From the NCBI GenBank assembly GCA_033875255.1, contig JAWZSN010000027.1, positions 1 to 64,000 of the forward strand: DNA of 64,000 nucleotides, read 5' to 3'. Of this stretch, positions 1 through 7,679 are shown in pieces; position 1 is the stretch's first letter, and every line of letters begins with the position of its first letter. A program made the translations under genes and the position numbers. This DNA comes from Marinimicrococcus sp033875255. Its GTDB lineage: Bacteria > Pseudomonadota > Alphaproteobacteria > Geminicoccales > Geminicoccaceae. The notes under the pieces were generated by a model that saw nothing but the letters and a program-made list of their open reading frames with translations, ran no database searches and was not told where the DNA came from.

Positions 1-168
1 TTCGCGCGGGCGAGCGATGCCGCCCCCAACAGCCCGGTCTTCGTCGATCCGGCGGGCTGCGACTGGGTGGCCCGCATCGAGAGCCCGGCCGGCGGCTTTG
101 CCGGCTGGCGCGGCAGCACGGCGGTCCTGCGCCGGGCGGCCAACGCGAACCCGAGCCCAGGGGGCTGA
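1..168 (+). CDS. C-terminal end of an unidentified protein (partial)
   Basis: An open frame enters from the left edge in frame 1 and stops at a TGA at 166-168, giving 55 residues. Its sequence (ending ANANPSPGG) matches no family I recognise. The codons are normal for this genome, so it is probably the true 3' end of a gene. The last codons contain the same AACGCGAACCCGAG string that recurs eight times in the repeat field just downstream, so the gene end has either supplied or absorbed repeat sequence. Without the upstream part no function can be given. Confidence 0.5.
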   Translation, partial: FARASDAAPNSPVFVDPAGCDWVARIESPAGGFAGWRGSTAVLRRAANANPSPGG

Positions 169-189
169 CGGAAGGACGCTAACCGCGCG

Positions 190-985
190 TTAATCTCACC
201 TGGTACCATTTCCCGCGGGTTAACGGCGGTGCCGGCCGCGGCAAGCGCGAACCCGAGCGCCGCCTTGAGGTGGCGACAGGAGAAGGGAGAAGCCACGTGC
301 AGCGCCCGCGGAGCGGCTGGCGCGAGGCCGCCGCAACGTTTCCTTAATCGCACCTGGTACCATGTCACGCGGGTTAACGGCGGTGCCGGCCGCGGCAAAC
401 GCGAACCCGACAGGCCAGCGGGGCTGCCGTCCGGCGCGGCATGGACGGGCGGCAAACTCGAACCCGAGCGCCGGTGCGAGCTGACAAAAGGAGAAGAGGA
501 ACGCCGCGCGCAGCGCCCGCGGAGCGTCTGGAGGTCGGTGCGGCCGCGGCAACCTTCCGTTAACCGTACCTGGCACCATTTCCCGCGGGTTAACGGGGCG
601 GGCCGCGGCAAACTCGAACCCGAGCGCCGCTGACCTGGACCGGATCGCCGGCTCGAGGGGAGGCCCTCCGGTTCCGCCGAGGCTCGTGCAGCGCCCGCGG
701 AGCGGTTGGCGCGAGGCCGCCGCAACGTTTCCTTAATCGCACCTGGTACCATGTCACGCGGGTTAACGGCGGTGCGGGCCGCGGCAAACGCGAACCCGAC
801 AGGCCAGCGGGGCTGCCGTCCGGCGCGGCATGGGCGGGCGGCAAACGCGAACCCGAGCGCCGGTGCGAGCTGACAAAAGGAGAAGAGGAAAGCCGCGCGC
901 AGCGCCCGCGGAGCGTCTGGAGGTCGGTGCGGCCGCGGCAACCTTCCGTTAACCGTACCTGGCACCATTTCCCGCGGGTTAACGG
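190..985 (+). repeat. 37-bp dispersed element, five copies
   Basis: A 37-bp element begins TTAAyC, contains ACCTGGyACCATkTC and ends CGCGGGTTAACGG. It occurs at 190-226, 344-380, 560-596, 733-769 and 949-985. Each copy is followed by a GGCCGCGGCAA block and then GCGAACCCGAG-type strings. The copies alternate between two subtypes (TGGTACC with CATGTCACG, or TGGCACC with CATTTCCCG). Both ends carry TTAA, and the centre holds the palindrome-like TGGTACCA. The function is unknown. The two TTAA motifs lie about 27 bp apart, not at the spacing of a CtrA site. Confidence 0.8.
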
Positions 986-1078
986 GGCGGGCCGCGGCAA
1001 ACTCGAACCCGAGCGCCGCTGACCTGGACCGGATCGCCGGCTCGGGGGGAGGCCCTCCGGTTCCGCCGAGGCTCGTGC
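301..1078. repeat. 389-bp tandem duplication, two copies
   Basis: Bases 301-689 and 690-1078 are near-identical copies at a spacing of exactly 389 bp. For example, the junction AGCGCCCGCGGAGCG occurs at 301 and 690, and TGACCTGGACCGG at 631 and 1020. Differences are scattered single bases. 389 is not a multiple of three and the open frames across it look like shadows, so it is probably non-coding. It sits directly in front of the LacI-type gene at 1162 and its last bases (GGCTCGTGC) abut that gene's leader. Confidence 0.9.
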
Positions 1079-1161
1079 CGGCCCAACGCCGGCGCGCTTG
1101 CCCGGCGACGAGGCGCACCTTATCGGTGCCGGTGCGGGAATGCAGGAGGTGGCTGGCAGGC

Positions 1162-2193
1162 ATGGCGCGTCGAGGGATCATCGCACGGCGTCCGACCATC
1201 AAGGACGTCGCGCGTGCCGCCGGCGTCTCGGCGGTCACCGTCTCCAGGGTGGTGAACACGCCGGGGCAGGTGCAGCAGGAGACCCGCGAGCGCATCGAGC
1301 GGGCGATGCGCGAGCTCGGCTACGTGCCGAACTTCGCCGCCCGTGCCATGCGCACCCGCTACACCCGGACGATCGGCTTTCTCGTTCCGGAGCTCACCTC
1401 CTACCCGAACGCCGCGGTCGCCCAGGCAGCCGAGCAGGCGCTCGCCGAGGAGGGCTACTGCCTGCTGGTGACGAGCAGCGGCTATCGCGCCGACCGCGAG
1501 GTGCGCGCGCTGGAGGTGCTGCGCACCCGCCATGTGGACGGGATCATCCTCTACGTCTCCGAAGAGCACGACGCCGCTCTGGGCGAGGCGGTGGCGGCGC
1601 TCGACGTGCCCCTGGTCATTCTCGACCGCGCCCTGTCCGTGACCGCCGACACCGTGCTCAGCGACCATGCGACCGCCCTCTCGGATGCGGTGCGCTACCT
1701 CGTGGGTCTCGGCCACCGCCGGATAGCGCTCCTGCAGTCGGGGCTCGACATCAGGCCGGTGAGGGAGCGCCAGCGCGCGTTCGAGGCGGCCGGTGCCGCC
1801 GCCGGTCTGGCGCCGGGCGATCTGCGCTGCGCCTCGGTCCCGCCCACCGCGCAGAGCGCCACCGCGCTGCCGCTGGAGCTGCTCGACGGTCCGGGGCGGC
1901 CGAGCGCCGTCATCGCCGACGGCAGCCGGCTCTTGCGCGCCGTCCTCCAGGCGGCCCGCATGCGCGGCCTCGCCATCCCGCGCGACCTCTCGGTCATGGG
2001 GATCGACGCTGCCGACATCGCCATGGCGGCGACGCCGGAGATCACCTGTATCCTGCGCGACTTTCATGCGATCGGCCGGACCGCGGCCGAGCTGATGGTG
2101 CGCCGGCTCGTGGCGCCGCCGCCGACGACACAGCGGGTGGTGCTGGAGAGCCAGGTGGTGCTCAAGGGCTCCTGCGCCGCGCCGCCGTCCTGA
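1162..2193 (+). CDS. LacI-family transcriptional regulator
   Basis: A DNA-binding repressor or activator of the LacI/PurR family, 343 residues with the start chosen here. Residues 12-35 (TIKDVARAAGVSAVTVSRV) form the classic helix-turn-helix and hinge. The rest is a periplasmic-binding-protein-like effector domain (GFLVPELTSYPN, DGIILYVSEE, GHRRIALL, LSVMGIDA). The ATG at 1162 is preferred over an in-frame upstream start at 1075 because AGGAGGT lies at 1144-1150 and the upstream 29 residues are Arg-rich and unlike the family. It lies immediately upstream of a TRAP operon, and a LacI-type operator sits between them at 2203-2222. A nearly identical site lies 5.3 kb downstream, so it probably governs both. 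The effector is unknown, presumably the TRAP substrate or a derivative. Confidence 0.9.
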   Translation: MARRGIIARRPTIKDVARAAGVSAVTVSRVVNTPGQVQQETRERIERAMRELGYVPNFAARAMRTRYTRTIGFLVPELTSYPNAAVAQAAEQALAEEGYCLLVTSSGYRADREVRALEVLRTRHVDGIILYVSEEHDAALGEAVAALDVPLVILDRALSVTADTVLSDHATALSDAVRYLVGLGHRRIALLQSGLDIRPVRERQRAFEAAGAAAGLAPGDLRCASVPPTAQSATALPLELLDGPGRPSAVIADGSRLLRAVLQAARMRGLAIPRDLSVMGIDAADIAMAATPEITCILRDFHAIGRTAAELMVRRLVAPPPTTQRVVLESQVVLKGSCAAPPS

Positions 2194-2202
2194 CCGCGGG
2201 TA

Positions 2203-2222
2203 GGATGTTGACGATACCATCC
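2203..2222. promoter_or_regulatory. Candidate LacI-type operator upstream of the TRAP operon
   Basis: An imperfect palindrome with a central CG, core ATGTTGACGATACCAT at 2205-2220. The half-sites match at most positions, and the core agrees with the site at 7539-7554 at 13 of 16 positions. A central CpG palindrome is the hallmark of LacI-family operators. It lies 9 bp after the lacI stop and 115 bp before dctP, where a promoter is expected. Confidence 0.6.
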
Positions 2223-2336
2223 CGATCTTCGAGGATGCCCGCCGGATCCGACGCGGCCGCAAGGGCCATCGGGAAGGGTTGACGCCACACAAGAGCGCGA
2301 CCTGCCGGGATCAGGGCAAAGCAGGGAGGCACGAAG

Positions 2337-3368
2337 ATGCGCAAGGGATTGTTGGCTGCCGCCGTCGCCGGCGTGGCGCTCGCGGGTCCGGCTGCAGCCG
2401 GTGACCTGTGGCGCGTGCAGACGTCCATGGCCGCCGGCGAGGCCTACTATGTCAACATGCAGAAATACTGGGTCCCCAAGCTTTCCGAGATGACCGGAGG
2501 CGAGCTCGAGATCGAGCTGGCGCCGGTGGGCTCGGTGGTGCCCTACAACGAGACCATGGACGCCATCGGCATGGGCGTGCTGCAGGGCGACATCACCTCG
2601 ACGGTCTACTTCACCGGCCGCAGCAAGGCCTTCTCGCTGCTGGGCGATCTCATTTCCGGCTACGACACGCCCGAGCAGATCGGCATGTTCTGCTACCATG
2701 GCGGCGGCAAGGAGCTGCTGCAGGAACTCTACGACAAGTTCACCGACGGGCAGGTCCATGTGGTGGGCTGCGGCACCATCGCCAAGGAGGCGTTCGTCTC
2801 GAAGGTCCCGATCCGCGGCGTGGCCGACCTGGAGGGCAAGAAGATCCGCTCGCCGGAGGGTCTCGCCGCCGAGGTCTTCAAGCGGGCAGGGGCCTCGGCG
2901 GTGGCGCTGCCGGCGGCCGAGACCTTCACCGGCGTCGACAAGGGCGTCGTGGATGCGGCCGACTTCAGCTCCTACACGATGAACGACTCGGTCGGCATGA
3001 ACAAGGTCGCCAAATATCCGATCTATCCGGGCATCCACTCGATGCCGGTGATCCAGTTCACCGTGAACAAGGCGGCCTGGGATGCGCTGAGCCCGGCCCA
3101 CCAGACCATCGTCGAAGTCTGGTACCGCGCCATGATCGACGATCTCACCATGCGCAACGAGATCACCGACCGCGAGCTGGTGGCCCGCGATCGCGCCCAG
3201 AAGGAGGGCGGGATCGAGGTCATCGACTGGCCGCAGGCCGAGCGCGACAAGCTGCGGGCCATCGCCGAGGGCGCCTGGAAGGACTATGCCGAGGGCGATC
3301 CGATGGCGCAGAAGGCCTACGAGGCCAATGTCGAGTTCATGAAGCGGATCGGCCTGCTCGAGAAGTGA
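2337..3368 (+). CDS. dctP: TRAP transporter substrate-binding protein (DctP family)
   Basis: A periplasmic solute-binding subunit of a TRAP transporter, 343 residues, which captures a (probably carboxylate-bearing) substrate for the membrane subunits. A signal peptide spans residues 1-21 (MRKGLLAAAVAGVALAGPAAA). The DctP fold is visible in DLEGKKIRSPEG, the usual substrate-carboxylate Arg region, and in the later VDAADFSSYTMNDSVG stretch. The start is set by AGGGAGG eleven bases upstream. It is first in a P-Q-M operon behind the LacI gene. A stable hairpin follows the stop codon at 3378-3405. The substrate cannot be read from the sequence. The nearby PhyH and amidohydrolase genes suggest an organic acid or aromatic-type compound. 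Confidence 0.92.
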   Translation: MRKGLLAAAVAGVALAGPAAAGDLWRVQTSMAAGEAYYVNMQKYWVPKLSEMTGGELEIELAPVGSVVPYNETMDAIGMGVLQGDITSTVYFTGRSKAFSLLGDLISGYDTPEQIGMFCYHGGGKELLQELYDKFTDGQVHVVGCGTIAKEAFVSKVPIRGVADLEGKKIRSPEGLAAEVFKRAGASAVALPAAETFTGVDKGVVDAADFSSYTMNDSVGMNKVAKYPIYPGIHSMPVIQFTVNKAAWDALSPAHQTIVEVWYRAMIDDLTMRNEITDRELVARDRAQKEGGIEVIDWPQAERDKLRAIAEGAWKDYAEGDPMAQKAYEANVEFMKRIGLLEK

Positions 3369-3377
3369 GCCCTGCCG

Positions 3378-3405
3378 GGGGAGCCTGCCCCGGCGCGGGC
3401 TCCCC
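3378..3405 (+). promoter_or_regulatory. Intergenic hairpin between dctP and dctQ
   Basis: The arms GGGGAGCC (3378-3385) and GGCTCCCC (3398-3405) are perfectly complementary around a 12-nt loop. There is no T-tract. Such hairpins between binding-protein and membrane-subunit genes commonly stabilise the upstream message or reduce read-through, giving more P than Q/M. The second TRAP operon has an equivalent hairpin at 16001-16031. Confidence 0.6.
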
Positions 3406-3427
3406 GCTCTTCACGAGAGGCATCTTC

Positions 3428-3901
3428 GTGATCGACCGGTTGAACCAGTTCCTGGGCGAGAAGCTCGCCTGGCTCTACCTCGTGGCGGTGGTGGTCACCG
3501 CCTACGAGGTGGTGATGCGCTATCTCTTCAACGCCCCCACCACCTGGGCCTTCGAGCTCACGATCCTGCTGTGCGCCATCTGCTATCTCCTGGCCGGCGG
3601 TTTCGTGACCCAGCAGAAGGCGCATATCGCCATCACCTCGGCGGCCGACATGCTGCCGCGCCGGCTGCGCGAGACGCTGGCGCTGGTCTCGCACCTGATC
3701 GGCATCGTCGCGATGGTGGGGCTGCTGTGGGCCGCCTGGAAGCCGGCGGTGCAGGCGGTGCGGATCATGGAGCGGACCGGCAGCGCCTGGAATCCGCCGA
3801 GCCCGGCCATCATCAAGCCGCTGGTCGCGGTCAGCGCCCTGCTCGTGCTGTTGCAGCTCGTGGCGCATCTCGTGCGTGACATCCGCAAGCTGCGCGACTA
3901 G
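3428..3901 (+). CDS. dctQ: TRAP transporter small permease (DctQ family)
   Basis: The small four-helix membrane subunit of the tripartite transporter, 157 residues. It begins at GTG 3428, seven bases after GAGAGG. Hydrophobic segments are visible at LAWLYLVAVVVTAYEVVMRY, FELTILLCAICYLLAGGF, LALVSHLIGIVAMVGLLWAA and PLVAVSALLVLLQLVAHL. The conserved middle region, TTWAFELTILL followed by QKAHIAITS, is typical of DctQ. It lies 59 bp after dctP, across a hairpin, and 68 bp before dctM. A frame runs open far upstream through dctP in another register, but that part is a shadow. Confidence 0.9.
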   Translation: MIDRLNQFLGEKLAWLYLVAVVVTAYEVVMRYLFNAPTTWAFELTILLCAICYLLAGGFVTQQKAHIAITSAADMLPRRLRETLALVSHLIGIVAMVGLLWAAWKPAVQAVRIMERTGSAWNPPSPAIIKPLVAVSALLVLLQLVAHLVRDIRKLRD

Positions 3902-3969
3902 GCGGCGGCCCCACCGCACCGCCTGGCCCCGAGCGTTTCCCCGACTTTGAGCGACAGGAAAGACCGGCC

Positions 3970-5283
3970 TTGGGCATCGAGACCGTAACGCTGATCGTCG
4001 TCGGCCTGATGATACTGATGATGCTCGCGGGCGTGCCGCTCGCCTGGATCACCATGTCGCTGGCCATCGGCTGCACCTTCCTCTGGCTCGGGCCGGCGGG
4101 CCTGCCGCTGGTGGCGAGCCGGGTCTACGGCTTCGTCAACGAGTATGTGTTCGTGGCCGTGCCGCTGTTCGTGCTCATGGCCTGCATCCTCGAGCGCTCC
4201 GGCGTGGCCCGCGACCTCTATGACGCGATGCGCGTCTTTGCCGGCCGGCTGCCCGGCGGTGTCGCGGTGCAGACGACGCTGGTGGCGGTGGTCATGGCCG
4301 CCATGACCGGCATCATCGGCGGCGAGATCGTGCTGCTGGGCCTGATCGCCCTGCCGCAGATGCTGCGCCTCGGCTACGACCGCAAGCTGGCCATCGGGAT
4401 CATCTGCGCCGGCGGCTCGCTGGGTACCATGATCCCGCCCAGCGTCGTGCTGATCGTCTACGGGCTCACCGCCAGCGTCTCGATCGGCGACCTGTTCCTC
4501 GCCGGGGTGGTCCCCGGCCTGCTGCTGGGCGGCCTCTATATCGGCTACGTGCTGATCCGCTGCTGGCTGAACCCGGAGCTCGGGCCGCCGGCCCCGCCCG
4601 AGGAACTGGCGATGCCGGTGGCCGAGAAGATCCGGCTGCTCAAGGGCCTGATCCTGCCCATCATGATCATCATCTGGGTGCTGGGCAGCATCTATGGCGG
4701 CATTGCCTCGGTCACCGAATCGGCCGGCGTGGGCGTGGTCGGCGCGATCGCCTCGGCGGCCCTGCGCGGCGAGCTCAACTGGCAGATGATGCGCGAGGCA
4801 CTGGTCCGCACCATGGCGACCGTCGGCATCCTCCTGTGGCTGACCCTGGGCGCCAACGCCTTCATCGGCATCTACAACATCATGGGCGGCACCGGCTATC
4901 TGCGCGGCATGATCTCCGGCCTGCCGCTGCCGCCGATCGGCATCGTCCTGGTGATGATGCTCATCCTCTTCGTGCTCGGGATGATCATCGACTGGATCGG
5001 CATCTGCCTTCTGACCATGCCGATCTTCGTGCCGGTCATCGTCTCGCTGGGCTACGATCCCATCTGGTTCGGCATCCTCTTCTGCATGAACATGCAGTGC
5101 TCCTACCTGACGCCGCCCTTCGGGCCTGCCGCCTTCTATCTCAAGAGCGTGGCACCGCCCGACATAGGTCTGCAGACCATCTTCAGCAGCATGATACCGT
5201 TCATCGTGCTGCAGCTCATCGGCCTGGCGCTTCTTTTGAGCTTCCCCCAGCTCGCCTTGTGGCTGCCGGGACTGGCCAGCTGA
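3970..5283 (+). CDS. dctM: TRAP transporter large permease (DctM family)
   Basis: The 12-helix ion-transport-superfamily subunit that drives uptake with the sodium or proton gradient, 437 residues. The start is TTG 3970 with AGGAA at 3956-3960. Family marks are the GIIGGEIVLLG region, IPPSVVLIVYG with its twin prolines, SVTESAGVGVVGA, and the second-half STLTPPFGPAAFY-like stretch (CSYLTPPFGPAAFY). It is the last gene of the operon, followed 8 bp on by a perfect 11-bp GC hairpin. Substrate unknown. Confidence 0.92.
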   Translation: MGIETVTLIVVGLMILMMLAGVPLAWITMSLAIGCTFLWLGPAGLPLVASRVYGFVNEYVFVAVPLFVLMACILERSGVARDLYDAMRVFAGRLPGGVAVQTTLVAVVMAAMTGIIGGEIVLLGLIALPQMLRLGYDRKLAIGIICAGGSLGTMIPPSVVLIVYGLTASVSIGDLFLAGVVPGLLLGGLYIGYVLIRCWLNPELGPPAPPEELAMPVAEKIRLLKGLILPIMIIIWVLGSIYGGIASVTESAGVGVVGAIASAALRGELNWQMMREALVRTMATVGILLWLTLGANAFIGIYNIMGGTGYLRGMISGLPLPPIGIVLVMMLILFVLGMIIDWIGICLLTMPIFVPVIVSLGYDPIWFGILFCMNMQCSYLTPPFGPAAFYLKSVAPPDIGLQTIFSSMIPFIVLQLIGLALLLSFPQLALWLPGLAS

Positions 5284-5290
5284 GGCGGCT

Positions 5291-5317
5291 CCCGCCCCGG
5301 GGCGCTCCCGGGGCGGG
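5291..5317 (+). terminator. GC hairpin after dctM
   Basis: CCCGCCCCGGG (5291-5301) pairs perfectly with CCCGGGGCGGG (5307-5317) around a GCGCT loop, just after the dctM stop. There is no T-tract, so it may be a Rho-assisted or weak terminator. The rest of the gap to 5539 is non-coding. It holds another perfect palindrome, CCTCCGCGCGCGCGGAGG, at 5389-5406. Confidence 0.6.
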
Positions 5318-5539
5318 CGCCATCAGGGGCCGGGCCATTGGAGCCGCGCGGGGTCTGAGGCGGGCCGTGGCCCGGCCGGTCCGCCCATCCTCCGCGCGCG
5401 CGGAGGCCGCCCAGCCCTCAAGCGAGCGGAGCGCAGAAGTAGGGCCGCGCGCAGCTGCGTGCCGGCGTCGCCCCTTCGCTCCGGCGCCAGCTCCCCGTCC
5501 GCCAAGGCACTCCTGCCGCCGAGGATCTCGCGTCTTGCC

Positions 5540-6523
5540 TCAGGTGCGGGGCTCGTCCGCCGCGGCCTTCTCGAGGGCGGCCCAATCCGGCTCACCCTCG
5601 TGCAGCCGGCGTTGCTGGGCCAGCTCGCGGCCCTTGAGGAGCATGGTGAGCGCCTCGTTGAAGGGGGTCGCGATGCCGAGTGCGGCCGCCTCGCGGACCA
5701 GGGCGCCGTTGAGGGCGTCGATCTCGGTGCGCCGGCCGGCGTTCACGTGCTGGAGCATCGAGGGCTCGCTGAACTTGCGCCAGGTGCGCTCCTTGATGCC
5801 GGCGCGCAGCTTCGCCTCGGGTACGGGAATGCTCTTGGCGCGCACCACGGCGAAGGCCTCGTCCAGGATACGTTCCTGGAGGGTGGCGGTGGCCTCCAGC
5901 CGTGCTGCCTCGCCGAGTCGCAGCCCGGTGACGGCGCAAAGGGCGTTGACCGCGACGTTGGTGACGAACTTGCCCCAGACCACGGTCATGATGTCCTCCG
6001 ACACCACCGTCTCGTAGCCGGCCTTCTTGAAGAGCGCGCCCAGCGCCTCGACGCGCGGCGTGATCCGGCCGTCGAGCTCGCCCATCGAGGTGACGTCGAG
6101 ATGGGTCTGCTCGACCCGGCCCGGCCCCTCGCGGCGAAAGCTGCAGGTAGTGGACCCGCCGATCACCCGTTCCGCGCCGAGCGCCGCGCAGAGCGTCTCG
6201 ATATTGCCGATGCCGTTCTGCAGGGTCAGGGCGATGCCGTCGGGCCGCAGCAGCCGGTGTACCGTCTGCGCGGCCTCGCCGGTACTGTTGGCGTCGGTGG
6301 CGATCAACGCTGCATCGAAGCTGCCTCTGGCGTCCTCGGGCAGGAAGGCGGGCAGCCGCACGTGCAGCGGCCGCGGCACGCCCGCGGCCTCCAGCCCATC
6401 CTTGTTGATGGCCGCCACGTGCTCGGCCCAGGCGTCGACCAGGGTGACCTCCGCGCCCGCCTTGCTCAGGCGCGCCGCGAAGCTCCCGCCGAGCGCCCCG
6501 GCGCCAATGACACAGAGATTCAT
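5540..6523 (-). CDS. Ketopantoate reductase-family (ApbA/PanE-like) dehydrogenase
   Basis: A Rossmann NAD(P)H-dependent oxidoreductase of the 2-dehydropantoate 2-reductase family, 327 residues. Residues 7-13 (GAGALGG) form the dinucleotide-binding loop. TLQNGIGNIE, VWGKFVTNVAVNALCAVTG (the family Lys and Asn) and a C-terminal helical domain (KFSEPSMLQHVNAGRRTEID) follow family order. The start is set at the ATG after GGGGGAGGAG. Its partner genes (PhyH dioxygenase upstream on the same strand, TRAP and LacI nearby) and the presence of a second paralogue at 57471 suggest a catabolic 2-keto-acid or hydroxy-acid role rather than pantothenate synthesis. That is inference from context only. Confidence 0.82.
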   Translation of the reverse strand: MNLCVIGAGALGGSFAARLSKAGAEVTLVDAWAEHVAAINKDGLEAAGVPRPLHVRLPAFLPEDARGSFDAALIATDANSTGEAAQTVHRLLRPDGIALTLQNGIGNIETLCAALGAERVIGGSTTCSFRREGPGRVEQTHLDVTSMGELDGRITPRVEALGALFKKAGYETVVSEDIMTVVWGKFVTNVAVNALCAVTGLRLGEAARLEATATLQERILDEAFAVVRAKSIPVPEAKLRAGIKERTWRKFSEPSMLQHVNAGRRTEIDALNGALVREAAALGIATPFNEALTMLLKGRELAQQRRLHEGEPDWAALEKAAADEPRT

Positions 6524-6602
6524 GATTCTCCTCCCCCAGACGCTGCGGCCGGCCACCGTGGATGGCGGCCGGCCGCACTCTAGCGCGCGCGATGCCGCGC
6601 CG

Positions 6603-7508
6603 TCAGGTGGCAGCGGCTTTCAGCTCGGCCGGCTCCTTGGGGGCGCCGAAGAAGCTGCGCTTGAGACCCCGCTGGTTCTCGTAGATCGAGCCCTGGTGCG
6701 AAGCGGGCGGCAGCGGCAGACGCACCGGCACGTCGGCCAGGCGCGGCGTCACCGGCTCGTTCTGGCCGGTGAGGAGGAGGGCCTGCCACTCGTCCCAGGA
6801 AGGCTGTCCGCTGCCCACCAGCGGCCATGCGTCGGCCGCGCGGTACTGGAACAGCAGGAGCCGGCGCGCCTTGCTCGAGGTGTTGAGCGCCGAGCCGTGG
6901 ATGGTCCTGGCATGGTGGATCGAGATGCTGCCGGCCGGCCCGGTGCAGGGCACCGCACTCTGGAAGTCGATGTCCGGCGTGGCGGGATCGATGGCGCCGC
7001 AGAAGACACCGTCGGCATGATGGTCGTAAACCGGCCCCTTGTGGCTGCCGGGGATGCACAGCAGCGGGCCGTTCTCGATCTCGCAGTCGTCCATCATCAC
7101 ACCGACGGCGGCGAGGTCGTCGTTGGTGTGCGGGTAGAAGGCCCAGTCCTGGTGCCATTCGACTGCAGCACCATAGCCCGCCGATTTGAGGTTCAGCTTG
7201 CTGGTGTCGAAGCGGACCGCCGGGCTCACGAGCTTCTTGAGGATCTCGAGGATCCGCGGGTGGCGCATGATCCCGTCATAGACGGGGTGCTGGGCGTGCG
7301 GCGTCTTGATGCGCCGGACCCGCGGATCCTGCGCGCTGTGGGTCGGCTCGAGGTCGTAGACGGCATCGTGCTCGCGCACCTTGCGCGCCCGCTCGACGAA
7401 CTCGTCGGTGACCCGTCGCAACTCCGCGACCTCCTCTGCCGACAGCACGCTGTCGACCACGAGAAAGCCGTCCTCGCGATATTTCTCGACATCCCGGTCG
7501 CTGATCAT
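6603..7508 (-). CDS. Phytanoyl-CoA dioxygenase (PhyH)-family Fe/2-oxoglutarate oxygenase
   Basis: A non-haem iron, 2-oxoglutarate-dependent hydroxylase of the PhyH family, 301 residues. The iron triad is visible as His119 and Asp121 in EWHQDW and a distal His204 in HARTIHGSALN. The opening DVEKYREDGFLVVDSVLS is typical of PhyH enzymes, as is IENGPLLCIPGSHKG. It is transcribed away from the amidohydrolase at 7680, and their shared 171-bp promoter contains a LacI-type operator at 7539-7554. The true substrate is unknown. Members near TRAP transporters often hydroxylate small acids, so it is probably part of the same regulon as the TRAP operon at 2337-5283. Confidence 0.88.
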   Translation of the reverse strand: MISDRDVEKYREDGFLVVDSVLSAEEVAELRRVTDEFVERARKVREHDAVYDLEPTHSAQDPRVRRIKTPHAQHPVYDGIMRHPRILEILKKLVSPAVRFDTSKLNLKSAGYGAAVEWHQDWAFYPHTNDDLAAVGVMMDDCEIENGPLLCIPGSHKGPVYDHHADGVFCGAIDPATPDIDFQSAVPCTGPAGSISIHHARTIHGSALNTSSKARRLLLFQYRAADAWPLVGSGQPSWDEWQALLLTGQNEPVTPRLADVPVRLPLPPASHQGSIYENQRGLKRSFFGAPKEPAELKAAAT

Positions 7509-7538
7509 GATGCCTCCCCGGCGTGTGATCGTGCGTCG

Positions 7539-7554
7539 ATGGTTACGTTACCAT
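7539..7554. promoter_or_regulatory. Candidate LacI-type operator in a divergent promoter
   Basis: ATGGTTACGTTACCAT is a palindrome centred on CG; the half-sites ATGGTTAC and ATGGTAAC differ at one position. It lies 30 bp before the PhyH gene and 125 bp before the amidohydrolase gene, so one bound repressor could control both. It closely matches the site at 2205-2220 in front of the TRAP genes. Confidence 0.65.
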
Positions 7555-7679
7555 AGCGAGTCGACGGGGCTCGGTGAAGTCCGTTTCTGCGCTTCACCCA
7601 TGCGTTCGGCGCCTTGAGCGGGCCTCGCGCTTGAGCGAGCCTGCCGCCATCAAGAGAGCACAAGGGAAAGGGAGGCCCG

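Noticed and set aside
190..985. TTAA pairs in the 37-bp element as CtrA binding sites
   Set aside because: CtrA sites need TTAA-N7-TTAA. Here the TTAA motifs are about 27 bp apart.
5323..5595. 90-residue minus-strand open frame downstream of the PanE-like gene
   Set aside because: It overlaps the 3' end of the real gene in another frame, is Arg/Pro-rich, and covers GC palindromes.
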